Of a stretch of DNA of 64,000 nt, positions 35,356-47,438 are shown piece by piece; positions within the stretch are counted from its first letter, which is position 1; each line of letters begins with the position of its first letter. The notes beneath the pieces were generated by a model. It made no database searches. It was not told where the DNA came from and was given only the letters and a program-made list of their open reading frames with translations. Origin of the DNA: Kiritimatiellia bacterium (GTDB lineage: Bacteria; Verrucomicrobiota; Kiritimatiellia; RFP12; UBA1067); contig JAILJX010000054.1 in NCBI GenBank assembly GCA_024694365.1, forward strand, positions 22,190 to 86,189, written 5' to 3'. The translations under genes and the position numbers were made by a program.

Positions 35356-35877
35356 GTGACAAAGGATGAATTCGATCTTTTCTTCATGCGCATGGCGCTT
35401 CGCGAAGCGGAGAAGGCTGCGTCCGACGGCGAGGTGCCGACAGGATGCGTCATAGTCGAGCCGGCGGTCGTCGAGCCTGCGCACGACGGGCATCCTCCCG
35501 TTTTTGACTGGAATCCGTCCATCGCCAGAATCCTCGGCCGCGCCCACAACCAGACCGAGGGCCTTTGCGACGCCACTGCCCACGCCGAGATGCTGGCGCT
35601 CTCCGGCGCATTCTCCGCCAAAGGCGACTGGAGGCTTTCCGGAACGCGCCTCTACGTGACGAAGGAGCCGTGCCCGATGTGCGCGGGGGCGATAGTGCTG
35701 GCCCGTCCCGATTCGGTCCTGTGGGGCGTGTCGGACCCCAAGCGAGGCGGCGGTTCCGTCTTCGGGATTTTCAACCATCCCGGCGTCAACCACCATCCCG
35801 AGACGTCGAGCGGCATCCTTGAAAAAGAGTCCCGCGCGGTCCTGCAGAGGTTTTTCGCCGCGCGCCGGGGAGATTGA
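35356..35877 (+). CDS. tadA: tRNA-specific adenosine deaminase, with an insertion
   Basis: Deaminates A34 of tRNA-Arg(ACG) to inosine. 173 residues with the zinc and catalytic motifs TAHAEMLAL (HAE, about 74-82) and EPCPMCAGAI (PCxxC, about 101-110). Between GCVIV and RAHNQTE lies an insertion of about 20 residues (about 34-55, Pro/His-rich) absent from E. coli and Bacillus TadA, where one short beta turn is found. GTG start at 35356 behind AAAGGAGGC. A guanine-deaminase-like relative is possible but the carboxy end favours TadA. Confidence 0.85.
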   Translation: MTKDEFDLFFMRMALREAEKAASDGEVPTGCVIVEPAVVEPAHDGHPPVFDWNPSIARILGRAHNQTEGLCDATAHAEMLALSGAFSAKGDWRLSGTRLYVTKEPCPMCAGAIVLARPDSVLWGVSDPKRGGGSVFGIFNHPGVNHHPETSSGILEKESRAVLQRFFAARRGD

Positions 35878-35942
35878 AACCGGCCGGCGCGGGCGTATGC
35901 GAAAAACGGGTGATTTCCTCTCATGGCGCGGGCGGGATATGA

Positions 35943-35948
35943 TATAAT
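35943..35948 (+). promoter_or_regulatory. -10 box of fusA, leaderless arrangement
   Basis: TATAAT ends 8 nt before the ATG at 35957. A highly expressed gene such as EF-G would be expected to have a strong ribosome site; none can fit. Confidence 0.7.
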
Positions 35949-35956
35949 ATCATCCT

Positions 35957-38029
<2,073 letters not shown>

Positions 38030-38061
38030 TGCGGGAGCAGTCTAAAGAAAGGAAGAACGGA

Positions 38062-39246
38062 ATGAAGAAGATGAATATGGTCATCGCCCAGTCGGGCGGT
38101 CCCTCCATGGTGATCAACCAGTCGCTCGTCGGCGCGGTGCTTGAGGCGAGGAAGAGTCCCGCGATCGGAAAGATTCTCGGCGCCCGCCACGGCATCCTCG
38201 GCATCCTCGGCGACGATTACATCGACCTGAGAAAGCCGTCGGTCAAGAAGCTCGAGGCGATAGCGGCGACGCCCTCCTCGGCTCTCGGCAGCTGCCGCAG
38301 AAAACCAGACGCCGCCGACTGCAAGGCCATTTTCGAGGCTTTCCGCAAGAGAGGGGTGGGCTACTTCTTCTACATAGGGGGCAACGATTCGGCCGACGCC
38401 GCCCGCATCGTCGCCGAGGAGGCCGAGAAGGCCGGCTACCCCCTTGTCGTCTACCACATCCCCAAGACGATCGACAACGACCTCAGAAGCTGCGACCACA
38501 CCCCGGGCTTCGGCTCCGCCGCCAGGTTCGTCGCGACGGCCGTGCGCGGCGACGACCTCGACAACCGCGCCCTCGGGGGCGTCAAGATCGACGTTATCAT
38601 GGGCCGTGACGCCGGCTTTCTCACCGCCGCGTCGGCCCTCGCCAGGACGCGCCCAGACGACGGACCCCACCTCGTCTATCTCCCCGAGGTTCCGTTCTCG
38701 GAAGAGAAATTCATCAAGGACGTGAAATCCGCCCTCAAGAAGTTCGGCCGCTGCGTCTGCGCCGTCTCCGAAGGCATCCGCGGCAAGGACGGCGTGCCGA
38801 TCGGGGCGAAGCTCGGCTCGGGCGAGAAGGACAGCCACGGCAACGTGCAGATGTCCGGCACGGGCGCCCTCGGCGACGCGCTCGCGAAGATCCTCAAGGA
38901 CAAGGCTGGCGTGAAGCGCGTCCGCGCCGACACGTTCGGCTATCTCCAGCGTTCGTTCCCCGGCGTCGCATCCCCCGTCGACCAGGCCGAGGGCCGCGCC
39001 GCCGGCGAGGCCGCCGTCAAGGCCGCGCTCAAGGGCAAGCTCGCGAAGGGCACCATAGCGATACTCCGCGAGGACGGCCGCAGATACAAGGCCGCCTTCG
39101 CCCCCGTCCCGATCGCCGAAGCCGCGAAGTACACGAGGAGCGTCCCCAAAGAGTACATCGCCCGGAACGGACACGACGTGACCGATGCGTTCATCGCGTA
39201 CGCCAAGCCTCTCGTGGGGGACCTCCCCCCTTGCGAGGTTTTCTGA
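38062..39246 (+). CDS. 6-phosphofructokinase, PPi-dependent type
   Basis: Phosphorylates fructose 6-phosphate in glycolysis. 394 residues. The PPi-type signature is visible: IGGNDSADAA, where ATP enzymes have GGDGS, and IPKTIDNDL with Lys after the Pro. Other sites: IAQSGGPSMVINQSL (phosphate loop), MGRDAGFLTAASAL and VPFSEEKF. Start is the ATG at 38062 behind AAAGGAAG; the in-frame ATG just after fusA has no ribosome site. The PPi-hydrolysing enzyme at 12.9 kb is a natural counterpart. Confidence 0.9.
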   Translation: MKKMNMVIAQSGGPSMVINQSLVGAVLEARKSPAIGKILGARHGILGILGDDYIDLRKPSVKKLEAIAATPSSALGSCRRKPDAADCKAIFEAFRKRGVGYFFYIGGNDSADAARIVAEEAEKAGYPLVVYHIPKTIDNDLRSCDHTPGFGSAARFVATAVRGDDLDNRALGGVKIDVIMGRDAGFLTAASALARTRPDDGPHLVYLPEVPFSEEKFIKDVKSALKKFGRCVCAVSEGIRGKDGVPIGAKLGSGEKDSHGNVQMSGTGALGDALAKILKDKAGVKRVRADTFGYLQRSFPGVASPVDQAEGRAAGEAAVKAALKGKLAKGTIAILREDGRRYKAAFAPVPIAEAAKYTRSVPKEYIARNGHDVTDAFIAYAKPLVGDLPPCEVF

Positions 39247-39259
39247 AAGATAGTATAAT
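39231..39259 (+). promoter_or_regulatory. Promoter of the AI-2E-type permease gene, near-leaderless
   Basis: TTGCGA (39231-39236), 17-nt spacer, TATAAT (39254-39259), then 9 nt to the ATG at 39269. The promoter overlaps the end of the phosphofructokinase gene. Confidence 0.75.
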
Positions 39260-39268
39260 AGCACGGTC

Positions 39269-40351
39269 ATGGAACTTTCTGAACCACAGCGCAAGACGAT
39301 CGCATACGGCCTGACAGTCGCGGCCGTTGCCGTCGTGGTAGCTTTCGTGGCCCTGCTGGGGTGGCTGGCCGTGAGGATACTGTCGTTTCTCGCGCCGGCC
39401 ATAACCCCCGTCGTCCTGGGCATGTTCCTCGCCATGTTCTTCAAGCCGTACTACGCCATGTGGCGGCGGTGGATACGGCTGCCCGGGCTGGCGCTGGCTC
39501 TGATGATGCTCTCGCTGCTGGTTCCGCTAGGCTTTCTGGTGTGGAATTTCGGCTGTTTCGCCTTCGAGCAGGCGATGGAGTTCGCCCAGTCCGCGCCCGA
39601 GCGCACGGCCAGGTTCGTCGAATGGTTCAACGCCAAATTCCCCAACGCGCTCGACTACGCCGGAAAATTCGGCATACCGTACAAGGATTGGATCGAATCC
39701 GTCCGCCTCGGCGTCGCCGACATGGCGGCCGGCGCGCTCGGCACCGTGTCCGGCATCTTCAAGGGGCTCGTCTCGCTCATATTCTTCGCCTATTTCGTGA
39801 CGCGGCCCAGCCGCGGCGGAGACGATTTCGTGCGCGAGTTCGCCTTTCTCAAGCCCGACACGAGAAAGTTCGTCGCCGCGCAGATCGACGCGTTCCTCGC
39901 GATAGTCGTGAGCTTTTTCCAGCGCCAGATCGTCATATGCCTGCTGGAGGGTCTGATGTACGGCGCGGGATTCTGGCTCGCGGGCGTCCCCTACGGCTTT
40001 CTCCTGGGCTTCCTGCTCGGCGTGCTCAACCTCGTGCCCCTTTTCGGCACGGCGGTGTGCCTGCCGATGGTCCTTATGATGGCGTCGTGGGGCGACGGAG
40101 GCTCCGCGTGCCGCCTTGCCGTCGCGACGGGCGTATGGGCCGCGGGCCAGTTCCTCGACGGCTACTACATAACGCCGAAGATCCAGGGCGACAAGACGGG
40201 GCTCGGCTACGCCGGCGTCATATTCTCGTTCTTCTTCTGGGGAGTCGTTTTCCAGTCTCTCCTGGGGCTTCTCCTGGCGATACCGCTTTCCGCTTTCTGC
40301 GTCGTCCTCTGGCGCGCCGTCAAGTCGCGCTACATCAAGCCGGTGATCTGA
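39269..40351 (+). CDS. AI-2E/YdiK-family membrane permease
   Basis: A 360-residue integral membrane protein with about eight hydrophobic segments ([74 protein letters not shown]). The segment [20 protein letters not shown] followed by an Asp/Gly-Tyr-Tyr-Ile-x-Pro-Lys motif ([11 protein letters not shown]) is the family hallmark. Members export AI-2 or act as sodium/proton antiporters; the substrate here is unknown. Confidence 0.85.
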   Translation: MELSEPQRKTIAYGLTVAAVAVVVAFVALLGWLAVRILSFLAPAITPVVLGMFLAMFFKPYYAMWRRWIRLPGLALALMMLSLLVPLGFLVWNFGCFAFEQAMEFAQSAPERTARFVEWFNAKFPNALDYAGKFGIPYKDWIESVRLGVADMAAGALGTVSGIFKGLVSLIFFAYFVTRPSRGGDDFVREFAFLKPDTRKFVAAQIDAFLAIVVSFFQRQIVICLLEGLMYGAGFWLAGVPYGFLLGFLLGVLNLVPLFGTAVCLPMVLMMASWGDGGSACRLAVATGVWAAGQFLDGYYITPKIQGDKTGLGYAGVIFSFFFWGVVFQSLLGLLLAIPLSAFCVVLWRAVKSRYIKPVI

Positions 40352-40403
40352 CGCGTTCGCCGGCGCAATGACAAGGATACATCCAACAAGAAGGAAGAAA
40401 AAC

Positions 40404-42071
40404 ATGATTTCCGATCAGGTGAAATCCGGAAAGGAGCGCGCGCCGCACCGCTCGCTCCTGTTCGCGACCGGCATGAAGCGCGCCGACATGAAAAAGCCGT
40501 TCATCGGCATATGCAACTCCTACGAGTCGTTCGTCCCGGGCCACTGCCACCTGAACAAGGTCGGCGAGTATCTCAAGAAGTGCGTCGAGGAGGCCGGCGG
40601 CGTCGCGATGGTCTTCAACACAATAGCCGTATGCGACGGGATAGCGATGGGCCACTCCGGGATGAAGTATTCCCTCCCCAGCCGCGAACTCATAGCCGAC
40701 TCCGTCGAGACGGTCGCGCGCGCCCACTGCTTCGACGCGCTCCTTTGCGTCCCCAACTGCGACAAGATCGTTCCCGGCATGCTCCTGGGCGCGCTCAGGG
40801 TGAACATCCCGGCCATCTTCGCCTCGGGCGGACCCATGGCCCCGGGCAGGAACCCGCTCACGGGGGCCGATTCGGACCTCAATTCCGTCTTTGAAGGCGT
40901 CGGCGCCGAGAACGCCGGCAGGATTTCTGCCAAGGACCTCCAGAAGATAGAGGAGACCTCCTGCCCCGGCTGCGGCAGCTGCTCGGGGATGTTCACGGCC
41001 AACTCCATGAACTGCCTCTACGAGGCGCTCGGCCTCGCGCTGCCGGGCAACGGCACCATCCTCGCGACCGACCCTCGCCGCGCGGACCACTACAGGGCCT
41101 CCGCGCGGCGCATAGTCGCGATGGCGAAGAAGGGCGGGCCGCTGCCGCGCGATCTGGTCACGAAGGAGTCCCTCGACAACGCCCTCACCCTCGACATGGC
41201 CATGGGCGGCTCGACCAACACGGTCCTCCACACCCTCGCCATAGCGCGCGAAGCGGGTGTCGATTTCTCGCTAGAGCGGATGAATGAACTTTCCGCCCGC
41301 ACCCCCTACATATGCAAGCTCGCGCCTTCGGGCAGCTACCACGTCTCGGACCTTGATCGCGCCGGCGGCATAATGGCCATCCTCAAGCGCCTGCCGAAGG
41401 AGCTGCTGCACCTCGACGCCATGACGGTCTCCGGGAAGACTCTCGGCGCGCAGGTGAGGTCCGCCAGGATCAAGGATTCCGACGTGATCCGCACCATCCC
41501 ATGCGCCTATTCCAGGGACGGCGGCCTCGCCGTCCTGTGGGGCAATCTCGCAGAGCGCGGCGCCGTAGTCAAAAAGGGCGGCGTCGCCCCGTCGATGATG
41601 AAATTCACCGGCAAGGCCATCTGCTTCGATTCCCAGGAGGACGCCTGCAAGGGCATCCTCGGCGGCAGGGTGAAGCCCGGCCACGTCGTGGTCATAAGGT
41701 ACGAGGGACCCAAGGGCGGACCCGGCATGCAGGAGATGCTCGCGCCAACGAGCTACATCATCGGCGCGGGGCTCGGCGAGTCGGTGGCGCTCATAACCGA
41801 CGGACGCTTCTCCGGCGCGACGCACGGCGCGTGCGTGGGCCACGTATCGCCCGAGGCCGCGGAAGGGGGGCTCATCGGCCTCCTGGAGGACGGCGACGAG
41901 ATCACGATCGACATCCCCGCCCGCTCGATCTCGGCCGCGCTTTCCAGGAAGGAGATCGCCGCCAGGGCCAAGAAAGCCAAGCCCTGGACTCCCCGGATAC
42001 GCGGCGGATGGCTCGAGCGCTATGCGCGGTTCGTCGGGAACGCATCCACCGGGGCGAGCCTCAAGTTTTGA
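40404..42071 (+). CDS. ilvD: Dihydroxy-acid dehydratase
   Basis: Third step of isoleucine/valine synthesis: dehydrates 2,3-dihydroxy acids with an Fe-S cluster. 555 residues. Cluster cysteines in [12 protein letters not shown] (about 123) and [18 protein letters not shown] (about 195); other family runs are [12 protein letters not shown] and [20 protein letters not shown]. Start ATG at 40404 behind AAGGAAGAA. No other branched-chain genes are adjacent. Confidence 0.95.
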   Translation: MISDQVKSGKERAPHRSLLFATGMKRADMKKPFIGICNSYESFVPGHCHLNKVGEYLKKCVEEAGGVAMVFNTIAVCDGIAMGHSGMKYSLPSRELIADSVETVARAHCFDALLCVPNCDKIVPGMLLGALRVNIPAIFASGGPMAPGRNPLTGADSDLNSVFEGVGAENAGRISAKDLQKIEETSCPGCGSCSGMFTANSMNCLYEALGLALPGNGTILATDPRRADHYRASARRIVAMAKKGGPLPRDLVTKESLDNALTLDMAMGGSTNTVLHTLAIAREAGVDFSLERMNELSARTPYICKLAPSGSYHVSDLDRAGGIMAILKRLPKELLHLDAMTVSGKTLGAQVRSARIKDSDVIRTIPCAYSRDGGLAVLWGNLAERGAVVKKGGVAPSMMKFTGKAICFDSQEDACKGILGGRVKPGHVVVIRYEGPKGGPGMQEMLAPTSYIIGAGLGESVALITDGRFSGATHGACVGHVSPEAAEGGLIGLLEDGDEITIDIPARSISAALSRKEIAARAKKAKPWTPRIRGGWLERYARFVGNASTGASLKF

Positions 42072-42089
42072 GTCCGCCGCACGCGGGGC

Positions 42090-42118
42090 TTGAATGCAAA
42101 TGACGGATTTGATAAAAT
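42090..42118 (+). promoter_or_regulatory. Promoter of the biotin carboxyltransferase gene, near-leaderless
   Basis: TTGAAT (42090-42095), 17-nt spacer, TAAAAT (42113-42118), then 10 nt to the ATG at 42129. Confidence 0.7.
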
Positions 42119-42128
42119 ACCAACCGAA

Positions 42129-43820
42129 ATGAAGATGAGCAACAACAAGAAGATACGCATCACAGACACGACCCTCCGTGACGCGCACCAGTCGCTGTGG
42201 GCGACGCGCATGCGCACGGACGACATCCTCGGCATAGCCGAAACGATCGACAACGCCGGCTACTACTCTCTCGAATGCTGGGGCGGCGCAACCTTCGACG
42301 TATGCATGAGATTTCTCCGCGAGAACCCGTGGGAGCGGCTGAGGAGGATAAAGAAGGTCTGCAAAAAGACTCCGCTGCAGATGCTTTTCCGCGGGCAGAA
42401 CATTCTCGGCTACAAGCATTACCCCGACGACATCGTCGAGCGCTTCACCGCGCTCGCCTGCGAGAACGGGATGGACATCTTCCGCGTCTTCGACGCGCTC
42501 AACGATCCGCGCAACCTCGAGCAGGCGATCAGGTGCGTCAAGAAGTACGGCGGTCACGCGCAGGGCACGATCTGCTACACCACCTCCCCCGTCCATACCG
42601 TCGAGAACTACGTCAAGCTCGCCAAGGAGCAGGAGGCGATGGGCGTGGATTCGCTCTGCATCAAGGACATGGCGGGAATCCTCACGCCGGGGGCCGCGCG
42701 CGAGCTCGTCGGGGCTCTCTCCAGGGCGCTCCCCGGGATGCCGGTGCAGGTCCATTCCCACATGACGAGCGGCATGGCCGCGGCGATGTACATGGCGGCG
42801 GCCGAGGCCGGCGCCGGATGCCTCGACTGCGCGATCTCGACGATGAGTTCGTTCTCCAGCCAGCCGCCGACGGAGTCGGTCGTCTCCATTCTCGAGTCCG
42901 AGGGCTTCGACACCGGGCTCGACCGTGCGGCCCTCTCGAAGATCAACGCGTATTTCAGGAATATCAAAGCGAAGCGCCAGCCTGCCGCGACGGCCAAGGT
43001 CGAGCCCGTCGATGCGGGCGTCCTCGTGCATGCGATCCCCGGAGGCATGATATCGAACCTCCGCTCCCAGCTCGCCGGCCAGGACGCCCTCGACCGCCTC
43101 CCCGAGGTTCTCGAGGAGCTACCGAAGACGCGCGCCGACATGGGCTATCCCCCGCTCGTCACCCCGACGTCCCAGATCGTCGGCGTGCAGAGCGTGCTCA
43201 ACGTCCTGTCCGGCAAGCGCTATTCGATGGTGACCGACGAGACAAAGCGCTATGCGGCGGGCTATTACGGGCGGACGCCCGCGCCGATCGAGCCCAAGCT
43301 GAGGAAGAAGCTCTGCGGCGGGCTGAAGCCCATAACGTGCCGTCCTGCCGACCTCCTAGAGCCAGGTCTCGTCGACGCCGCCAAGGCCCTCCCCCCGGGA
43401 ACGGTCCGCGCGGAGGAGGACATCCTCTCCTACGCGCTCTTCCCCGAAGTGGCGCTCGGCTACTTCAAGTGGCGCAACGAAGGAGGCCCGATCCCCGCCG
43501 ATGAAGAGGCGACGGCCGCCTCCAAGGCGGCACCGTCGCCGGCGGCCCCCGCGCAGGCCGGGGAGGCCAAGGCCGCCCCCGCGGTCGAGGGGACTCCCGT
43601 CCTCGCGCCCCTCAACGGGACATTCTACCGCAGCGACGCTCCGGGCAAGCCGCCGATGGCGGCGGACGGCGCGGCGGTCAAGGCGGGCGACGCCGTGTGC
43701 GTCGTCGAAGCGATGAAACTTTTCAATCCGATCAAGGCGACTGCCGCGGGGAAGATAACTTTCCTGGCGGCGCACGGCAAGCCCGTCACCAAGGGACAGG
43801 TTGTCGCGACGGTCGCATAA
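42129..43820 (+). CDS. Oxaloacetate decarboxylase alpha / pyruvate carboxylase subunit B-type protein
   Basis: A 563-residue carboxyltransferase plus biotin carrier. Carboxyltransferase TIM barrel: DTTLRDAHQSLWATRMRTDD (metal and catalytic Asp), CIKDMAGILTP (carbamylated Lys), VHSHMTSGMA (metal His pair). A Pro/Ala linker (about 463-495) leads to a biotinyl domain with the attachment site VVEAMKLFNP (Lys about 540). It could run as part of a sodium-pumping oxaloacetate decarboxylase, with beta and gamma subunits elsewhere, or of a two-subunit pyruvate carboxylase. Start ATG at 42129; a second ATG follows two codons later. Confidence 0.92.
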   Translation: MKMSNNKKIRITDTTLRDAHQSLWATRMRTDDILGIAETIDNAGYYSLECWGGATFDVCMRFLRENPWERLRRIKKVCKKTPLQMLFRGQNILGYKHYPDDIVERFTALACENGMDIFRVFDALNDPRNLEQAIRCVKKYGGHAQGTICYTTSPVHTVENYVKLAKEQEAMGVDSLCIKDMAGILTPGAARELVGALSRALPGMPVQVHSHMTSGMAAAMYMAAAEAGAGCLDCAISTMSSFSSQPPTESVVSILESEGFDTGLDRAALSKINAYFRNIKAKRQPAATAKVEPVDAGVLVHAIPGGMISNLRSQLAGQDALDRLPEVLEELPKTRADMGYPPLVTPTSQIVGVQSVLNVLSGKRYSMVTDETKRYAAGYYGRTPAPIEPKLRKKLCGGLKPITCRPADLLEPGLVDAAKALPPGTVRAEEDILSYALFPEVALGYFKWRNEGGPIPADEEATAASKAAPSPAAPAQAGEAKAAPAVEGTPVLAPLNGTFYRSDAPGKPPMAADGAAVKAGDAVCVVEAMKLFNPIKATAAGKITFLAAHGKPVTKGQVVATVA

Positions 43821-43844
43821 CAAAATACGCAAGGAGATTCAGCC

Positions 43845-45371
43845 ATGGCCAAGGAGAAAGTGAAGAATCCGAGAATACTCATAGTCACGCCGGAAATCAC
43901 GTATCTGCCCGAGGGGATGGGAAACCTCGCAGGCAGGATGTCCGCCAAGGCGGGCGGCATGGCTGACGTCTCCGCGTCGCTCACGTCGGCGCTCTACGAG
44001 CTCGGGGCCGACGTCCACGTCGCCCTCCCGCACTACCGCAGGATGTTCCACGTCGAGACGGCCCAGCTCGTCTCCGAGGAGCTGCGCAAGTACAAGAGCC
44101 ACCTCTCCGACGAGCGCATCCACCTTGCCGAGGACCGCTGCTTCTATTACCGCGACACCGTCTACGACCGCGGCGACGGCAATCTCAAGCTGGCGCTCGC
44201 GTTTCAGCGCGAGGTCATCAACAACATCATCCCCCACGTCCAGCCAGACCTCATCCACTGCAACGACTGGATGACAGGCCTCGTCCCCGCGGCCGCGAGG
44301 CGCATGGGCATCCCGTGCCTTTTCACGGTCCACAACATCCACACCCAGAAACTCACTCTCGCCCAGGTCGAGGACGCCGGCATCGACGCCGCCGAGTTCT
44401 GGAGCAACCTCTACTACAGCTATCCCCCCTACAGCTACGAGGAGTCCAGGAACGGCAACCAGGTCGACCTCCAGGCATCGGGATGCTTCGCGGCACACTT
44501 CATCAACACCGTCTCCCCGACGTTCCTGACCGAGATCGTCAACGGCTGGCACTCGTTCGTCCCCGACTCCATCCGCAACGAGATGCGCGGCAAGTTCAAC
44601 GCCGGCTGCGCCGCCGGCATCCTCAACGCGCCCGACGCGGCCGACAACCCCGTGACCGACGACAAGATCCCGTTCAAGTACGGCCCCGACAACCATTGGG
44701 ACATGAAGCGCCAGAACAAGCTCGCCCTGCAGCACGCGCTCGGGCTCGAGGAGAACCCCGACGCGCCTCTCTTCTTCTGGCCGAGCCGCCTCGACCCCGT
44801 GCAGAAGGGTCCGCAGCTGCTTACCGACATCACCTACAAGTTCCTCTCGAAGTACGCCGGGGACGGCGCCCAGCTCGCGATCATCGCGAACGGACCCTAC
44901 CAGCAGCCTTTCTGGGACATCCAGAACTTCCACGGCCTCCACAAGCAGCTGGCGGTCCACAACTTCGACGGCCGCCTCTCGCAGCTCGGCTTCGCCGCGA
45001 GCGACTTCACCCTCATGCCGTCGCTCTTCGAGCCGTGCGGCCTCCCACAGATGCAGGCGCCGATATACGGCTCCCTCGCCGTCGCCCACAACACGGGCGG
45101 CCTCCACGACACGGTCGAGCCCCTCGACTGGAACGCGTCGCGCGGCAACGGCTTCAGGTTCGACACCTACGACTCCGGCGGGCTCATGTGGGCCATGGAC
45201 CGGGCGATGGAGTTCTTCAGGCTCCCGCGCGAGATCCGCGAGCGCGAGACCGCCCGCATCATGCGCGAGTCGCTCGGCCGCTTCAGCCACAAGGAGTGCG
45301 CGAAGGAATACATCAAACTGTACGAAAAGATGCTGGACCGTCCCCTCGTGAAGGACGACGTCGCATCGTGA
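43845..45371 (+). CDS. glgA: Glycogen synthase
   Basis: Adds glucose from ADP- or UDP-glucose to growing alpha-1,4-glucan. 508 residues, GT5 family. The nucleotide-sugar loop KAGGMADV lies at about 35-42, later than in E. coli because of an insertion before it (LPEGMGNLAGRMS). Other sites: HCNDWMTGLVPA, FTVHNIHTQKLT, and FEPCGLPQMQAPIYGSLAVA with NTGGLHDTVEP. Ribosome site AAGGAGA. glgB follows 12 nt downstream, so the pair forms a glycogen operon. Confidence 0.93.
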   Translation: MAKEKVKNPRILIVTPEITYLPEGMGNLAGRMSAKAGGMADVSASLTSALYELGADVHVALPHYRRMFHVETAQLVSEELRKYKSHLSDERIHLAEDRCFYYRDTVYDRGDGNLKLALAFQREVINNIIPHVQPDLIHCNDWMTGLVPAAARRMGIPCLFTVHNIHTQKLTLAQVEDAGIDAAEFWSNLYYSYPPYSYEESRNGNQVDLQASGCFAAHFINTVSPTFLTEIVNGWHSFVPDSIRNEMRGKFNAGCAAGILNAPDAADNPVTDDKIPFKYGPDNHWDMKRQNKLALQHALGLEENPDAPLFFWPSRLDPVQKGPQLLTDITYKFLSKYAGDGAQLAIIANGPYQQPFWDIQNFHGLHKQLAVHNFDGRLSQLGFAASDFTLMPSLFEPCGLPQMQAPIYGSLAVAHNTGGLHDTVEPLDWNASRGNGFRFDTYDSGGLMWAMDRAMEFFRLPREIRERETARIMRESLGRFSHKECAKEYIKLYEKMLDRPLVKDDVAS

Positions 45372-45383
45372 CAAGGAGGGCAC

Positions 45384-47426
45384 ATGGCGAAACTCCTCGA
45401 CGACGCGTATCTTAAACCATTCGAAAAAGCGATCCGCGGCAGGGCGGAGCATGCCTTTGCGCGCGCGCGGGAGCTTACGTGCGGCCGCGAATCGCTGGCC
45501 GACTGGGCCCAGGCCCACAAGTTCTACGGCCTGCACCGCACGGGCGAAGGGTGGGTCTTCCGCGAGTGGGCCCCCAACGCCACCTCGATGTGGCTCGTGG
45601 GCGACTTCTCGGGTTGGAAGATCGATCCTAGATTCGAGCTTTTCCGCATCCCCGGCACCGATACGTGGGGACGCGAATTCGAGGCCGGGCTCATAAAGGA
45701 CGGCGACAATTACCGACTTGAGATGCGCTGGGAGGGAGGGCGCGGCGAACGGATCCCCGCCTATGCGCGGTATGTCGTGCAGGATCCCGAGACCCATCTC
45801 TTCTGCGCCAGGGTCTGGGAGCCGGGGAAGAAGTTCGTCTGGCGCCATTCGCCCCTCCCGAAGCGCGGCGACCCCGAGGCCGCAAAGCGCGCCGCCGCGT
45901 TCGTGCCCACGATCTACGAGGCGCACGTCGGCATGGGCGGCGAGGAGGAGAGGGTCCACACCTACGCAGAATTCCGCGACAGCGTCCTGCCCAGGATCAA
46001 GAAGGCCGGCTACAACACAGTGCAGCTCATGGCGATAATGGAGCATCCCTACTACGGTAGCTTCGGCTACCACGTAAGCTCGTTCTTCGCCGCCTCCTCC
46101 AGGTTCGGCACGCCCGACGATCTCAAAAGCCTGATCGACACCGCCCACGGGATGGGGCTGAAGGTCATCATGGACCTCGTCCACTCCCACGCCGTCAAGA
46201 ACGAGCGCGACGGGCTTTCGCTCTTCGACGGAACGGACTACCAGTATTTCCACTCCGGCGCCAAGGGCTGGCACACCGCCTGGGACAGCCGCTGCTTCGA
46301 CTACGGCAAGACGAACGTCATCCACTTTCTGCTGTCGAACTGCCGCTTCTGGCTCGAGGAGTACCGCTTCGACGGCTACCGCTTCGACGGGGTTACGTCC
46401 ATGCTGTTCTGGAACCACGGCCTCGGCGACGCCTTCACCAACTACGGGATGTACTTCAACGGGTCCATGGACGACGACGCGTGGTGCTACCTGCAGATGG
46501 CCAACAGGGTCATACACGAGGTCGACCCCGAGGCGATCACGATCGCCGAGGACGTCTCCGGGATGCCCGGCTGCGCGGCGCCCGTGGACGATTGCGGCAT
46601 AGGCTTCGACTTCCGCATGGCCATGGGCGAGCCAGACTTCTGGTTCCGTCTCGCAGAAAAGGTGCGCGACGACGATTGGCCGATGGGCGGGCTCTTCTGG
46701 GAGCTCACCAACAAGCGCGCCGAGGAGAAGGTCGTAAGCTACGTCGAGTCCCACGACCAGGCGCTCGTGGGCGGAAAGACCTTCTTCTTCCAGCTTGCCG
46801 ACGCCGCGATCTACTGGGGCATGGGCAAGGATCAGCACGGCCTGGAGGTCGAGCGCGCCATAGCTCTCCACAAGATGGCGAGGCTGTCGACGTTCGCCCT
46901 CAACGGAGGGGCCTACCTCAACTTCATGGGCAACGAGTTCGGCCACCCCGAGTGGATCGATTTCCCGCGCCAGGACAACGGGTGGAGCTATCACCACGCC
47001 CGCCGCCAGTGGTCGCTGAGGGACGATCCGTCGCTGCGCTTCAAGGCGCTCGCCGATTTCGACGAAACGATGCTCGAGGAGCTCAAGACGGCTTTGCGCC
47101 CCCGCGGACGCGGCAGGCAGCTCAGGGCGATGAAGCTTCTCGCGAACGAGCCGGACAAGGTCCTGGCCTTCATCCGCGGAGAGCTTCTCTTCGTTTTCAA
47201 CTTCAATCCGGTGCAGTCGTTCACCGACTATGGCATAATCGTCCCGCCCGCCACGAAATGGAGGCATCTTTTCGATACCGACGAAGAGCGCTTCGGCGGA
47301 CAGGGCCGCTACGAGGCCGGGCGCACGTACGAGCCGTTCCTCGTCGAGGACGGCCCCGAGCTCGTGCAGCAGGTGAAGCTCTACCTCCCCGCGCGCACGG
47401 CGACCGTCCTCAAGCACGCCAAATGA
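45384..47426 (+). CDS. glgB: 1,4-alpha-glucan branching enzyme, eukaryote-like GH13_8 type
   Basis: Makes alpha-1,6 branches in glycogen. 680 residues: CBM48 (about 45-140, WVFREWAPNATSMWLVGDFS), GH13 barrel with nucleophile Asp335 in RFDGYRFDGVTS, acid/base Glu389 in ITIAEDVSGMPG, and ESHDQALVG, and an all-beta carboxy domain. The runs SFGYHVSSFFAASSRFGTPD, VHSHAVKN, LFDGTDYQYFHSG and YLNFMGNEFGHPEW match human and plant branching enzymes far better than E. coli GlgB, so this is the GH13_8 subtype. Confidence 0.95.
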   Translation: MAKLLDDAYLKPFEKAIRGRAEHAFARARELTCGRESLADWAQAHKFYGLHRTGEGWVFREWAPNATSMWLVGDFSGWKIDPRFELFRIPGTDTWGREFEAGLIKDGDNYRLEMRWEGGRGERIPAYARYVVQDPETHLFCARVWEPGKKFVWRHSPLPKRGDPEAAKRAAAFVPTIYEAHVGMGGEEERVHTYAEFRDSVLPRIKKAGYNTVQLMAIMEHPYYGSFGYHVSSFFAASSRFGTPDDLKSLIDTAHGMGLKVIMDLVHSHAVKNERDGLSLFDGTDYQYFHSGAKGWHTAWDSRCFDYGKTNVIHFLLSNCRFWLEEYRFDGYRFDGVTSMLFWNHGLGDAFTNYGMYFNGSMDDDAWCYLQMANRVIHEVDPEAITIAEDVSGMPGCAAPVDDCGIGFDFRMAMGEPDFWFRLAEKVRDDDWPMGGLFWELTNKRAEEKVVSYVESHDQALVGGKTFFFQLADAAIYWGMGKDQHGLEVERAIALHKMARLSTFALNGGAYLNFMGNEFGHPEWIDFPRQDNGWSYHHARRQWSLRDDPSLRFKALADFDETMLEELKTALRPRGRGRQLRAMKLLANEPDKVLAFIRGELLFVFNFNPVQSFTDYGIIVPPATKWRHLFDTDEERFGGQGRYEAGRTYEPFLVEDGPELVQQVKLYLPARTATVLKHAK

Positions 47427-47438
47427 ATGTAGGGGGAC

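Noticed and set aside
34285..35796. 503-codon minus-strand frame over the rRNA methyltransferase
   Set aside because: Antisense shadow; the plus-strand gene has all catalytic motifs.
41271..43031. 586-codon minus-strand frame over ilvD and the carboxyltransferase gene
   Set aside because: Antisense shadow of two enzymes with complete motifs; no ribosome site or family pattern.
43839..47417. 1192-codon open frame on the minus strand across glgA and glgB
   Set aside because: It is the mirror of two well-supported plus-strand genes. The translation is rich in Arg, Val, Gly, Glu and His without any family motif, as expected from the antisense of GC-rich codons.
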